From the NCBI GenBank assembly GCA_036245805.1, contig BTRK01000001.1, positions 3,162,001 through 3,226,000 of the forward strand: 64,000 nucleotides of DNA, read 5' to 3'. The notes under the pieces were generated by a model. It searched no databases. It was given only the letters and a program-made list of their open reading frames with translations, and was not told where the DNA came from. Positions 22,431-32,014 of the stretch are shown here, in pieces. Source of the stretch: Pristionchus mayeri. Its lineage: Eukaryota > Nematoda > Chromadorea > Rhabditida > Neodiplogasteridae. Every line of letters begins with the position of its first letter. Positions within the stretch are counted from its first letter, which is position 1. The position numbers were made by a program, and so were the translations under genes.

Positions 22431-23375
22431 AATTGTTTGGCAATCGAAATAATGAATTCTCCAGTGCGCCCTCTTAACCATGCAACTCCGACAACGATAA
22501 GACGGACGATAATCCGAAAAGAAGAATACCTTCCATGGAATTTCCGATTACCTCATGTGTTCATCAGTATTGTATTCCTTGAATCTCATGAATATGTGAA
22601 ATGATCCCATCGACCAAAACATATTAGTAGATTTGTATTTTCGGATAAAGAATGTGTAAGTGATAGCAATAGTGAAATGCGAAGTATAATATTAAAATAT
22701 GGAAATTTCACAAAATAAAAATGTTCGCAAACTGAATGATTTAAAAATTTCCATAAAACGATGAAAACAGTGTAGTGAACTTTCAATGAAATTGAATATT
22801 TATAAAAATTCTGCAGAACGTAGGTTGTCGATACAAAAATGTTACACTCCGATGAAACTCAACTCAAAACAGTCGTTTCCCATTGGAAAAAATAGTTTCA
22901 ACCTTCTTATATTTCCAACCGGCGGTTGATTGTAGACACTATTATTCCAATATTCGGAAGTCAGCTAGGTCCACAATGATGATAATGGTTATCGCAACGA
23001 AAGAAAACAACATGACCAAAAATTACACTAAATTTAATAGGAAGGGCACTTTTCAAAATCATTTAAGGTTATAACAAAACTTTTAAGAAAGCAAGCGTTG
23101 CGTGGAATTTTTGCAAATATTCTTAACTAAAAAAATAAGTGAATCACAAAGGATTGCTCATTTATTCAAAAAAAAATTAAATATTGAATATTGTCAGAAC
23201 ATTCTGGTGGCCAATCGTTTCAAGCCGATTGTTTATATTTGACTGAGAGAAATTCGACGATAATTCTCTTCTGCAGATTCAAAAAAAATAAAAGCGTCCT
23301 CTTAATCAACACATCTCGCTCGTGAGTACTCGCCATCATATTCGCGCGATCCCTTACACACTCCATCATTTATTA

Positions 23376-23704
23376 GGGTGTCACATAAGTTTCCGGACAT
23401 TATTTGCTTTCTAAGTTAGATATATAATCTAACAACATTCTACCATAGACTATTTGAAAGTGTGTGATACTACTTTCAATATACAGTACTGTGCAAAAGT
23501 TTGGAAACATTTTTCAACTAAACATAACTTCATTCAACGTCACGCTATATGCATATCATCACTATGATATGCATGCATCGGATAATGGCATTATGTAACA
23601 ATACACCTTTTGCCACTAACTATGCGTAAGTATTTTAACTCCTAACTATAATGGCTAATGTAGAAGATGGATTGAAAAAAAGTCCGAGAACTTATGGGAC
23701 ACCC
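23376..23704. mobile_element. TA-flanked MITE D, copy 1
   Basis: GGGTGTCACATAAGTTTCC at the left and ACTTATGGGACACCC at the right form imperfect terminal repeats next to TA dinucleotides. This indicates a Tc/mariner-type MITE of about 330 bp. It includes ATATGCATGCATCGGATAAT, shared with copy 2 (25138-26654). Confidence 0.75.
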
Positions 23705-24009
23705 TAAAACTTAGAATTTTCAATTTTTTTTCAAATTTTTTTGTTCTTCACGATAGATATGCAAATATTCGAGGTTCTGAGAAACTGATTTTGGTCGCCT
23801 CTTCGTTCAAATAAAATTATAATTTTATGAAAACCTAAGGAAATGGCAATAAGTGATTGCATCATTGATATCAATAAGTAACGTCAACTAGTGAAGTGAG
23901 CTCACTCCTTCCCATCTTAACTCTTACAGAGCGCCGCAACGACTAATTTCGAATTTTGTGTTCAAAAATTGCATGTTTTGCGATTCCAGCCCAAAAATAG
24001 TCAGCTCAC

Positions 24010-24160
24010 TCCTGCCCATTTTCCTCCCGTTGTTCTTCAGCTTCTTCTCGTTGTTTCCGAGAAGACAGCAGAGTCGACAGAGAGCGAAGACGCCCAGGGA
24101 GAAGAAGGCAATGGCCAGAATGATGTGGAAGGAGATCATCACAGTGGAGGTGGCATCCAT
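24010..24160 (-). CDS. Predicted exon of a membrane protein (TM segment)
   Basis: Following the acceptor AATTTCCAG, an ATG-led frame of 50 codons reads MDATSTVMISFHIILAIAFF, then SLGVFALCRLCCLL and a basic tail ending GRKMGR. Codons are GC-ending (ATC, TTC, CTG, GGC), unlike the surrounding AT-rich DNA, which argues strongly for coding. It has one membrane-spanning helix with a cysteine-rich cytosolic edge. A donor GA/GTGAGC follows. A near-duplicate of the donor region is at about 23890-23915. It may be spliced from the exon at 29521-29636, whose exit phase (0) fits. Alternatively the ATG is a true start after SL trans-splicing. Confidence 0.55.
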
Positions 24161-24164
24161 CTGG

Positions 24165-25135
24165 AAATTACAGATTCGTCAAATGTGTCGAGCAAGAGGT
24201 AAAAACGGGAGATCAAGAAATTTCGAACAACAAATTCGAACAACAAAAATTCGCGTTGGTTTTTGGTGTAGGAAAGGAAAATTGTGAAAGAGGAATGGAG
24301 TGAAACGCATGAAGTCTGCGAAGCAGATTCCAAGACGGAAATGAAAATCTTAGAGATGTATGGGACAATGGATAGAATTATTTGAGACGATAATTCAGGG
24401 AGATGTCAAATCAGTGAAAATAAAATGTCAAGGAGGAAGGAGAATGAATGGAGCTCCTGTTGATGAAATCAGTGCGACGGAAAAAGGGCAATGATAGGAA
24501 CGGTCAGAGATCAATTTTATTTATAATTATTTTTATAACCATGATTATGTTTCATTCAGACATTTATCAAATACAATGTCAAAGAAAGGAGGGTATTCTT
24601 GTATTTATTTAGATTTGAAAGGCAACTCACGCGAATATCATTTCCCTCCTCACTGGAAAGATGATAAAGTTGAGTTGAAACGTATTGAATTATGAATTCA
24701 TGCTCACTTCAACTTTTACGCTAAAATTCTACAAACGTGCATAGAGTGCACATAGTAGGTCATAACTCTGTCGAACATGCACATTTCGAAAAATGAAGTG
24801 GATAGGCGGCTTTCTTGCCCTCACTATGATCAGTCCTACCGTTTAAATCGAAATCCCTGATGCCAATTTTTTTTTGTCGCAAAGGGGTCTCATTTTCCTA
24901 CATTTTTACAGGAGATCCGTGTTAAAAATAACACATATTTCTTGCCTCCCCTAGTGTCAGTTGTGATGGCGTAGATCGGAGAGGAGAGACGAGGACGGAA
25001 ACCTAGAGGAGAGATCACAGATCATTTTGGAGATCGAGCTACCATACACAAATTTAGTTTTGGCATTGCGATCACACGGTGTGTTTTCTCAATTAATGTT
25101 CCCAAAGAAAAGCTAAGGTGTTCAATGGATATATT
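24165..25135. other. No supportable gene; possible 5' region of the membrane-protein exon
   Basis: No repeat border or spliceable exon is evident. The only ORF (24139-24333, minus) overlaps the exon at 24010-24160 in another frame and is not supported. Confidence 0.35.
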
Positions 25136-25137
25136 AG

Positions 25138-26654
25138 GGTGTCCCTGTTTCCGGACATTATGAACATTTTGCTTTCTAAGTTAGATATATAATCTAACAA
25201 CATTCTACCATAGACTACTTGAAAGTGTGTGATACTACTTTCAATAAAAATCATTAGACCAACATAGCTGGTTCTTTTGGGAGAGACTTTTTGAGTCAGT
25301 GAACATATTTGTGAAGACCCTTGGCAAAGTGCGAAAAATCGAAATCGCCCATAATGTGCCTACATGTAGTACTCGACGAGCATAGCTCGGGTGCCCCATC
25401 CCGAGTGTTCTAGATCACTCTCTGCGAAATGGGACACATTTAAATCTTAACAGTGAAATTTCGAATTTCGCCATTTCGAAACCGATTTGAATGGTGGATG
25501 TCTCAAAAAAAAAAAAAAAAAAAAAATTCAAAAAAATTTTTCATTTATTCAGATGGGTGGGTAGCCACCATTTTTATTGTTTTATTATCTCGAGCTATAT
25601 GCATAGTATTGGTAGAAAAAATTTTAAAAAAATGAAAAATACGGTTTTTGAGACATTGAAATAAAATCATTTCGTGATCACGTCAAACTACCGTACTCAA
25701 GTGATGAGAGAGTGTACAGAATGAAGAGGCCATCACACGAATTTAGTTCACGATTGTCAGGGTACGGTATAAGGATTACTGTATGTTGCATAAATTCATT
25801 CCACCCTTTCCGGCCTCTATTGTGCCACTACGGATTGATTTGCACTATTTGATATGTCAACAATATCGGTGTTACAGTAGTTCAGACTACGGTAGCCGAC
25901 AAATGATAGCTGACGCACTGGATGGTGTGACTCATGTAACCTTAGGAAAATCCAGCATCACCCTTCACCTCAACACAATTCGTGTAATCGCCTCTTCATT
26001 CTGCACACTCTCAAAAAATGATTTTTTTGAATTATTTTGCTAATGGATGTGAGTTGAAATGCAATTACAGTCTTTAATTAATACACACATTTATTCAATA
26101 ATATCAGGCGCATTCCTGATATCTGGATTTGCTTTGCTTCATCGATACGAAATTTGTTTTTTTGAAAAGTGTCTTCAAAGGCATTGTCTGGTTACGTTCT
26201 AAAAACAAACTCAAGAGGTTGAGAAAATATTATCATCACTTGTAAAGTTATTTTTGATACAAAAGGTTACCGAAGGTCTAAAATATGCTCGAAAATATAC
26301 AACGAACCCTAAAAGTGTAAACATGATTTTCGATTTTTCCATTTTCCTACTACTGGAATGGCAGTACAACCGATGTTAATATATTATTATATACACAGTA
26401 AGATATTGATTACACCACACACATCTGGCTCTCCTAGAATCTCGCGGACAGGTAGCAGAAAAGCAAAACGAAATGCTCAAAAAATGAGCATTTTCAAAGA
26501 TTTCATCATCACTATGCTATGCATGCATCGGATAATGGCATTATGTAACAATACTCCCTCTGCCACTAACTATGCGCGAATATTTTAAGTCTTAACTCCA
26601 ATGGCTAATGTAGTAGATGGATTGAAAAAAAGTCCGAGAACTTATGGGACACCC
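25138..26654. mobile_element. MITE D, copy 2, split by inserted DNA
   Basis: The left end (GGGTGTCCCTGTTTCCGGAC) and the right end (ACTTATGGGACACCC) match copy 1 at 23376-23704, again with TA outside. The internal words TTAGATATATAATCTAACAA and GCATGCATCGGATAATGGCA are shared. About 1.2 kb of extra DNA lies between, including a fragment of element A (25279-26015), so this is a composite of nested insertions. Confidence 0.75.
25279..26015. mobile_element. Palindromic element A, copy 2, half only
   Basis: The left arm and the central block of family A are present (AGAGACTTTTTGAGTCAGTG, CTACCGTACTCAAGTGATG, CCTCTTCATTCTGCACACTC). The second arm is missing, and so is the TA-flanked right end. 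A23-type poly-A lies at about 25507. It is truncated inside MITE D. The ORF 25783-26043 is the same repeat-derived frame as 13745-14002. Confidence 0.8.
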
Positions 26655-27451
26655 TAATACATCACTTACACTTCGTACCCGCCTTTAGCATTCATGGCTG
26701 CTGCGGACGATTCTGAAGAGATGAAGCACTCACAAATGCCGATGAAATGAAATGCAGAACAATCGCCTATTTGTGCGAACTGTCAAGACTGGTTGGGTCC
26801 TTTCTGGCCATGCCCTAGGGCTCGTCTATCCGTTGGAAAATTAATAAATGAGTGGGATTGAGATAGCATGACAGGGAGAGAGAGCTTGACCACCTTCAGG
26901 GAGAGAGAGCTTGACCTACTATGCAAACTACTTTACAGAAGCGTATTCTACAATGATATGGCGTGATCGGACATTCCTGATCATTACGATCACAATAATC
27001 GCGAAAAAATGTCGAGACTTGTGGAAAGCACGAAATTAGGATTTTCCAAAAAATGCAATTAATTTTCAAAGTAAATGCTTCAAATTTGCGAGTTCATGGT
27101 CTCAAATTATTATATTTATTGTAAAAATAAGTTTCGAAGCTTAAAACTGCCCATCTGGAACAATATAGACAAAATGTGATTATTTTTATCTTCAAGTTAG
27201 CTCTAAGGTGGCATTCTTCTCGAACACATAACTTCCGAGCGCACATACATATTCCCGTGAAATTTGGATATCATACGCAGTTTTTGAAGAGGAATCCGAA
27301 AATGACTTTAGTTTTGGTCCAGAGCATTAAACTTTTTTTTAGGACGGCCAAACAATTTCGAAAATCCTTGCTTTGACACTTTATCGATGACAGATCGCTT
27401 TTTAAGTATGTTTTTCGTTATTTCTATCGAAAAATAATCCAGGAAAACCTA

Positions 27452-28408
27452 TTGGGGTGTCCGGAAAGTTCGTATAATGCTTCGGAAAAAAGTCAGTTCG
27501 CGATCAAATGCAGTGATTGCGCAATCTGTTTGTCAACAATGTATTGCATCATACTGACGTTGAGTAGTGAGAGGATTTAATCAGTCTCCTAGTTGCTACA
27601 TTGATTCTTGTGATGGACTCCCATCTCTACCTCCGAACAGTTTTACTTCATTACTACCGTCTTGGCCGATCCGTGAAGGAGGCCCACTCTGCCCTGGCCC
27701 AGTCGGAAGGAGCTGACGCCCCCTCCATACCCTTCTGCTATAAGTGGTTCTCCCGCTTCAAGAAAGGGGAGTTTGGTCTCGATGATCAACCCCGCTCTGG
27801 ACGCCCTCGATCAGCCTCTCGTTCTCCGCACACTGAAGCGCAAGCCCATGGCCAGTGTGCGTGAGTTGAAGAAGGATGGGTGGATGCAGATGAGAAGCCC
27901 ACGCCCGTCCCGAAGAAGGATGAGCACGGAAAGAAGGAACTCCTCTGTTTCTTCTTCTCAGTGCTCGGTCCCATCTACTGGGAGATCCTCGCCCCTGGCA
28001 CCAGCATCAATGCCGAGCTCTTCTCTGAACAACTTGAAGATGTCGCGATCAGAGTCCCTCCCAGACTCCTGAACCAGGGCAAAATTCTTCTTCTGATGGA
28101 CAATGCTCGCCCACATCGAGCGAAGATGACCCATAAGAAAATGGACGAGCTGAAGATCGAGAGGATTCCCCATCCACCGTATTCCCCGGAGCAAAGGAAA
28201 GAAGTTCAAGAATCGAGATGAAGTTGTGAGGGCTTTCGTGAACGGGGCGGTTTCGAAGAAACCCGCATTCTAGAAGAGAGGAATCGAGACCCTGCCCAAT
28301 CGCTGGAGGGAGGTAGTGAAAAAGAAGGGGGCATACATTGGCCACTGAGAATTGTAAAGCATTGAATAAAATATAAAAACAAAAAATTATACTTTCCGGA
28401 CACCCCAA
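27452..28408 (+). mobile_element. Internally deleted mariner element
   Basis: Perfect 18-bp terminal repeats TTGGGGTGTCCGGAAAGT and ACTTTCCGGACACCCCAA are flanked by TA on each side. The 957-bp length is shorter than usual for autonomous mariners (about 1.3 kb). Remnants of a transposase lie inside. With intact ends it could still be mobilised in trans by a related transposase. Confidence 0.9.
27601..28260 (+). pseudogene. Mariner transposase remnant
   Basis: The N-terminal helix-turn-helix region survives (HYYRLGRSVKEAHSALAQ, then WFSRFKKGEFGLDDQPRSG). The frame shifts near 27810 and continues as LKRKPMASVRELKKDG. A deletion then removes the segment that carries the first catalytic Asp. The C-terminal part keeps HGKKELLCFFF and MDNARPHRAK with the second Asp, but the usual YSPD reads YSPE. 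A second deletion follows, and the tail with GIETLPNRWREV is recognisable in another frame. It cannot encode an active enzyme. Confidence 0.85.
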
Positions 28409-28479
28409 TATTTTTATATGATCTATGGAGCCCTTGTTGGAAATCATTGAAATCAAGTAAGCAATTCATTTAACATGCA

Positions 28480-28640
28480 ACAAGTGTTGCCAGAAATCAA
28501 CAGGTAACATTTTCCAAATAGGGGATATTTTTAGATATTTCCCAAGATCGAAAATCGTTCCCGGTATTTACCGGATTCAACATGGGTACATTATCTGGTG
28601 CGTCGTCTATCTCACAGTTTTTGAATCACAAGGGGTGAAA
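28480..28640 (-). pseudogene. Copy of the APDNVHML exon region
   Basis: The minus strand reads KNCEIDDAPDNVPMLNPVNT. Relatives are CETGGAPDNVHMLYPENTG (31600-31740) and NCEIDGTPDNAHMLNPVNTG (38270-38400). The surrounding DNA (TTTTTAGATATTTCCCAA, CTAAATTAGTGTAAAACTGC) is shared with 38085-38560. No intact splice pair was found. Confidence 0.45.
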
Positions 28641-29379
28641 TATCTACAGAAGGTTAAGGTCATGGGGAGTGTTGTTTCCCAAGGTCAGGGGGAGAGTTGT
28701 TTCCCACAAGTGGCTCGGAAGTGCTGCCCTTTGCAGCTTATCCTACAGAAACATATGAGAATGCAATTAATCATCTAAATTAGTGTAAAACTGCCATGTT
28801 CGCTATTCAACAGCTGAATATGAGGCCGTTTGCCTAAGAATCGAGCAGATCCGGCAGGTTCCGGGACAGCAAAAAACATACCTTTGAAAATTTAAAATTT
28901 TCGATTTTTTTTTGGGCCTGGTCTGGCATTCTTCGGAAAGTGCACCACAACCCTTCGTATTGGGCCTAATATCAGCACTTGTTATGGGAACTTCACCAGC
29001 GAGATATTGAGGGGAGTTTGCAAAAAAATCATCCGTAGACCCCTCCCAAAAGGTACGTTTTCTCGTGGAATGTCTCTTTTAAGATATTAAAATATATTTC
29101 GCACACTAGAAAGTAGGTCAAGCTCTCTATTCCTGTCATACTATCTCAATCCCACTCATTTATTAATTTTCCAACGGATAGACGATGCAGGAATATGCTG
29201 CGAAAGAATACACAAAATTTCGAAAAATCAATAACAGCCTAGGGCATGGCCAGAAAGGATCAGGTTCAGGTTGCCTGATCAAGCGCTCTCTCACTTTTGC
29301 ACACTCTCTCATACACGCGAGCAACGCATACATCCTCGGGATAAGGATTTCGTCTTCGGCTGGTAACTTTACGTTTCGC

Positions 29380-29480
29380 CTGTGTCATGAAAATCTTTGA
29401 GTGAGAATGGATTGATAGCTCTGTTGCCTTCAGTTCAAACAAAAATTTATCCATAGCCGAGGTCGGGCAATTCATACATT
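29380..29480 (-). pseudogene. Diverged block shared with 35335-35500
   Basis: Shared words are GAGTGAGA.TGGATTGAT and CATAGCCGAGGTCG. Translation similarity is weak. It lies just downstream of the exon at 29521-29636 on the minus strand. It is counted as part of the paralogous series without an assigned frame. Confidence 0.3.
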
Positions 29481-29520
29481 TTCAGGGTTCAAATATGTCG
29501 TATCATAACTTTACTCACAC

Positions 29521-29636
29521 TTGCATGGAGACAACTCCCTCCTTCAGAAGCAACGCGTGGTAGGCCATCAGTAGGCCGCCGGTGGTGAGGATACATACAA
29601 TCAGAGAGGGAGGAGCTCGCTTGGTACCGTCGGCAG
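29521..29636 (-). CDS. Predicted exon of a membrane protein (TM segment)
   Basis: The acceptor ACTTCCTCAG is followed by two bases and 38 codons: ADGTKRAPPSLIVCILTTGG, then LLMAYHALLLKEGVVSMQ, ending at donor GTGTGAGT. The centre is a hydrophobic helix. The codons are strongly GC-ending, as in the exon at 24010-24160, with which it is in phase. If joined, the product has two nearby membrane segments separated by a short loop. The 5.4-kb intron would hold the mariner and the D and A elements. An upstream exon ending in phase 1 must exist and was not identified. Confidence 0.55.
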
Positions 29637-29772
29637 CTGAGGAAGTTACAAATATATTTTTATTACTGGTCTACAACCTTCTTCAACTGACACATAACGC
29701 GCCAGTCAGTTCTCATACAACAAGTGCTGCTAGAAATCAACAGGCCACTTTTTAACCAAAAAACATCTTGTA

Positions 29773-30650
29773 ACATACTATCTGATAAAATCAACATATT
29801 TCTTCAGCAACTTGGCACTGGCCGAAAATTCGAATTCAAACTGACTTCGTCAATAGGTCGGCCTCGTTGAGGGAAAGCGATGAGAATTTCGATCCGCATT
29901 TGAAAAAATAACTACAGTAGCCTCGAAATTTGTAAATCGACTCCTATGACTGCGGCGGTAGGGGCGCTGCATTCCTTGACAAATTCTAAGACTTTTTTGC
30001 TCCGGGGAATTTTTCGATCAGATTCCATCTAACGCCGGAAATCGATAATTCCACTTTTATTTCTTGTATGCAATTTCTGAGAAATTTTTCAAGAACTCCG
30101 ACAAATATTATTTGTGTTATAGCTTCTGCTTAATCCGACACAACTTTCAGGTGAAAGGCGCGAATTAAAAATTCCACTAAGTTGGTCAAAATGAATTATG
30201 AATCAATTATGGTGTAATTTTTGGGTTACTGTAAGCGAGTGCAAAAGTTGGACGACTTTTCCCAATTGGTAGTATGTGGCCTGGAAATCGATTTTAGACT
30301 ATGCTACGCCAATTAGGAAAAGTCGTCCAATTTTTGCACTCGCTTACAGTAACCCAAAAATTACACCATAATTAAATAATTTATTTTAACTTCCTTATAG
30401 ATAATTTTAATTCGCGCCTTTCTACTGACAGATCGGCTCAAGCAGAAGCTATAACACAAATAATATTTGTCGGATATCTTGAAAAATTTCTCAGGAATTG
30501 CATGCATGTCCGAAATAAAAGTGAAATTATCGATTCCCTGCGTTTGATGGAATCTGATCGAAAAACACTACTGAGTAAAAATGTCTTAGATTTTGTCAAT
30601 GAATGCAGCGCCCCTACCGCCGTAGCGATAAGAGTTGATTTAAAAATCCG
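29773..30650. mobile_element. Fold-back element B, copy 2, decayed
   Basis: It starts ACATACTATCTGATAAAATC and carries the same subterminal blocks as copy 1 (CAACATATTTCTTCAGC, CTTGGCACTGGCC, GCGGCGGTAGGGGCGCTGCA). The arms meet near 30280. The right end dissolves before the terminal repeat, so no target duplication can be scored. Confidence 0.75.
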
Positions 30651-30724
30651 GGAATCAAAGCAAAGGCTTATAAATCCTCCGTGCCTACCGCCGAAAACAA
30701 CGTCCTATAAATGAAACACAAATA

Positions 30725-31580
30725 ATAAATTCACGGCGAAAAAAAAAGACATGTCAAAAATGAAAATCTGCTGAATACTGAAATTATTTCTGAACATCAA
30801 CTGCTCAAACTATCTGCTTGTTTTAACGAACAAAAAAGGTACTCATGCTTGCAGTGAAATCGTGTACTTGTTACTGAGGCCACTAAATGCTCGTCACTCC
30901 TCAGTCCACTACTCTGTGACCTCTGACAACTGCTACTGCTCTTCTCTAGACGCATGCTGATTGCTTTCTCTCACAGGTTGCGATTGATCGGATGGAGGAC
31001 ACATTGCTCGGTTGGATTAAGGCGTGCCGTGGGCTCCATATCGGGATCTCACCTATGAGTCACGTCCCTATGCCCGTTAATTCAAGCCCGTCAGTTAGAT
31101 GAGGGAAAAGGGGTTAGTGAGAAAGAAGTGGCAGACCTGAGATCTGGAGATGTACACTCTCCCTAGGGATGTAATGTGGGGAACAATAAGGGAGAGACAA
31201 GAGATCAAGGACCTATGACTCAGTAGATCCCACTCCAATCCGGTCAACCATCCCTGTGCGAGAAACATCAGCGAGCGAAGGAATACAGTAGTGCGTTATC
31301 AGAGACAAGACATGATAACCGATACTAAGTACTCTGCTCTTGCTAGTGCTAACTCTCTGCTCGAGAGTCTCCTTCCGACTGGCGAGGCCCTGGCGTTGCC
31401 TGCTTGGCCACGCCTACCCTTTTTGCCTCGTCTCTCTACTGATGCTTCATCCCATCTCCCGACATTGGGAATTTAAATCGTACGCATAGAATCTGCTCAA
31501 ATTAGTAAGATGCTGGGAAATTCAAAGAACACTTTCCAATGTTAAAGATAGTCAAATGGTAAGATCAAAGATAAATTACT
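30725..31580. other. No supportable gene
   Basis: The stretch is C/T-rich in part, with a short plus-strand ORF (31291-31476) lacking any supporting feature. It may hold remnants of the paralogous series, since GAGAGTCTCCTTCCGACTGG resembles other blocks, but I cannot assign it. Confidence 0.3.
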
Positions 31581-31740
31581 CACTTAACACCAGCGGATGC
31601 AGAGAAGTCGAGTTACGGCCCACCTCCAACTTGTTTTGTGAAACAGTGCCCGGTATTTTCCGGATACAACATGTGTACATTATCTGGAGCCCCACCTGTT
31701 TCACAATGTTTGTTTCTTATTATGTTAGATAAAATCAACA
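31580..31740 (-). pseudogene. Copy of the APDNVHML exon
   Basis: The minus strand encodes HCETGGAPDNVHMLYPENTG, then HCFTKQ. It is followed by RNSTSLHPLVL and donor GTGAGTAA. The same layout is at 38270-38400, where RNSISQR precedes GTGAGT. The upstream frame is open to 31948. A coding exon is plausible, but paired acceptors are unclear. Confidence 0.4.
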
Positions 31741-31949
31741 GCATATCTACACTTGGATCAGTTGAGGCAGAGGACTTCTCACCGGGAAAGTCTCTGCGGG
31801 TGCTGCGTTGGTCAGAAGGGCCTGGTGCAGCCCGCTTGGCACAAACACCGAGAGCTGATGGAAATATGTGGTATTCAGATGATAATTCCGTGACGTTCTT
31901 TGACTTTCTCAAAGAATCACTGGTATTAATCGTGGTTTGAAAACTCATA

Positions 31950-32012
31950 CTGACCTGCTAAGTCTCCGCCGCCTTTCCCATCACGGAAACATCCGGACTA
32001 CCGATTCTCGTC
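31950..32012 (-). pseudogene. Copy of the VLLMGE exon, cut by the LINE
   Basis: The minus strand reads SPDVSVMGKAAET and then a stop, aligning with MPVLLMGETEETWQK at 38690-38755. Homology to the 38-kb copy ends at about 32012, where the LINE begins, so the LINE inserted into this paralogue. Confidence 0.4.
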
Positions 32013-32014
32013 GA

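Larger units (their letters stand above)
20295..22909. mobile_element. Fold-back element E with minisatellite arms (2.6 kb)
   Basis: Ends TAAGAAGGTTGAAACTA and TAGTTTCAACCTTCTTA are each flanked by TA. The arms meet near 21690. Both contain a 95-bp repeat, in unequal number: more than five units in the left arm and about two in the right. Blocks such as TCTCTCCCCCTACTCC and the CCATAGGATTTTGACTAAA stretch are mirrored. The ORFs at 21482-21682 and 21690-21881 are mirror images of one another and not genes. The architecture resembles Foldback/Galileo-type elements. Confidence 0.85.

Noticed and set aside
23958..24287. Two overlapping plus-strand ORFs (77 and 109 aa)
   Set aside because: The minus strand here has a splice acceptor, a coherent membrane helix and GC-ending codons; the plus-strand ORFs are its shadow.
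13745..26043. Conserved 85-aa ORFs (13745-14002 minus, 25783-26043 plus)
   Set aside because: Both are the same stretch of element A. The third copy at 62.9 kb does not keep the frame.
28049..28456. 135-aa minus-strand ORF
   Set aside because: Antisense to the mariner transposase C-terminus. The plus-strand motifs are unmistakable.
31638..31940. 100-aa plus-strand ORF
   Set aside because: The opposite strand carries the paralogue-conserved APDNVHML peptide and a donor site; no evidence favours the plus strand.
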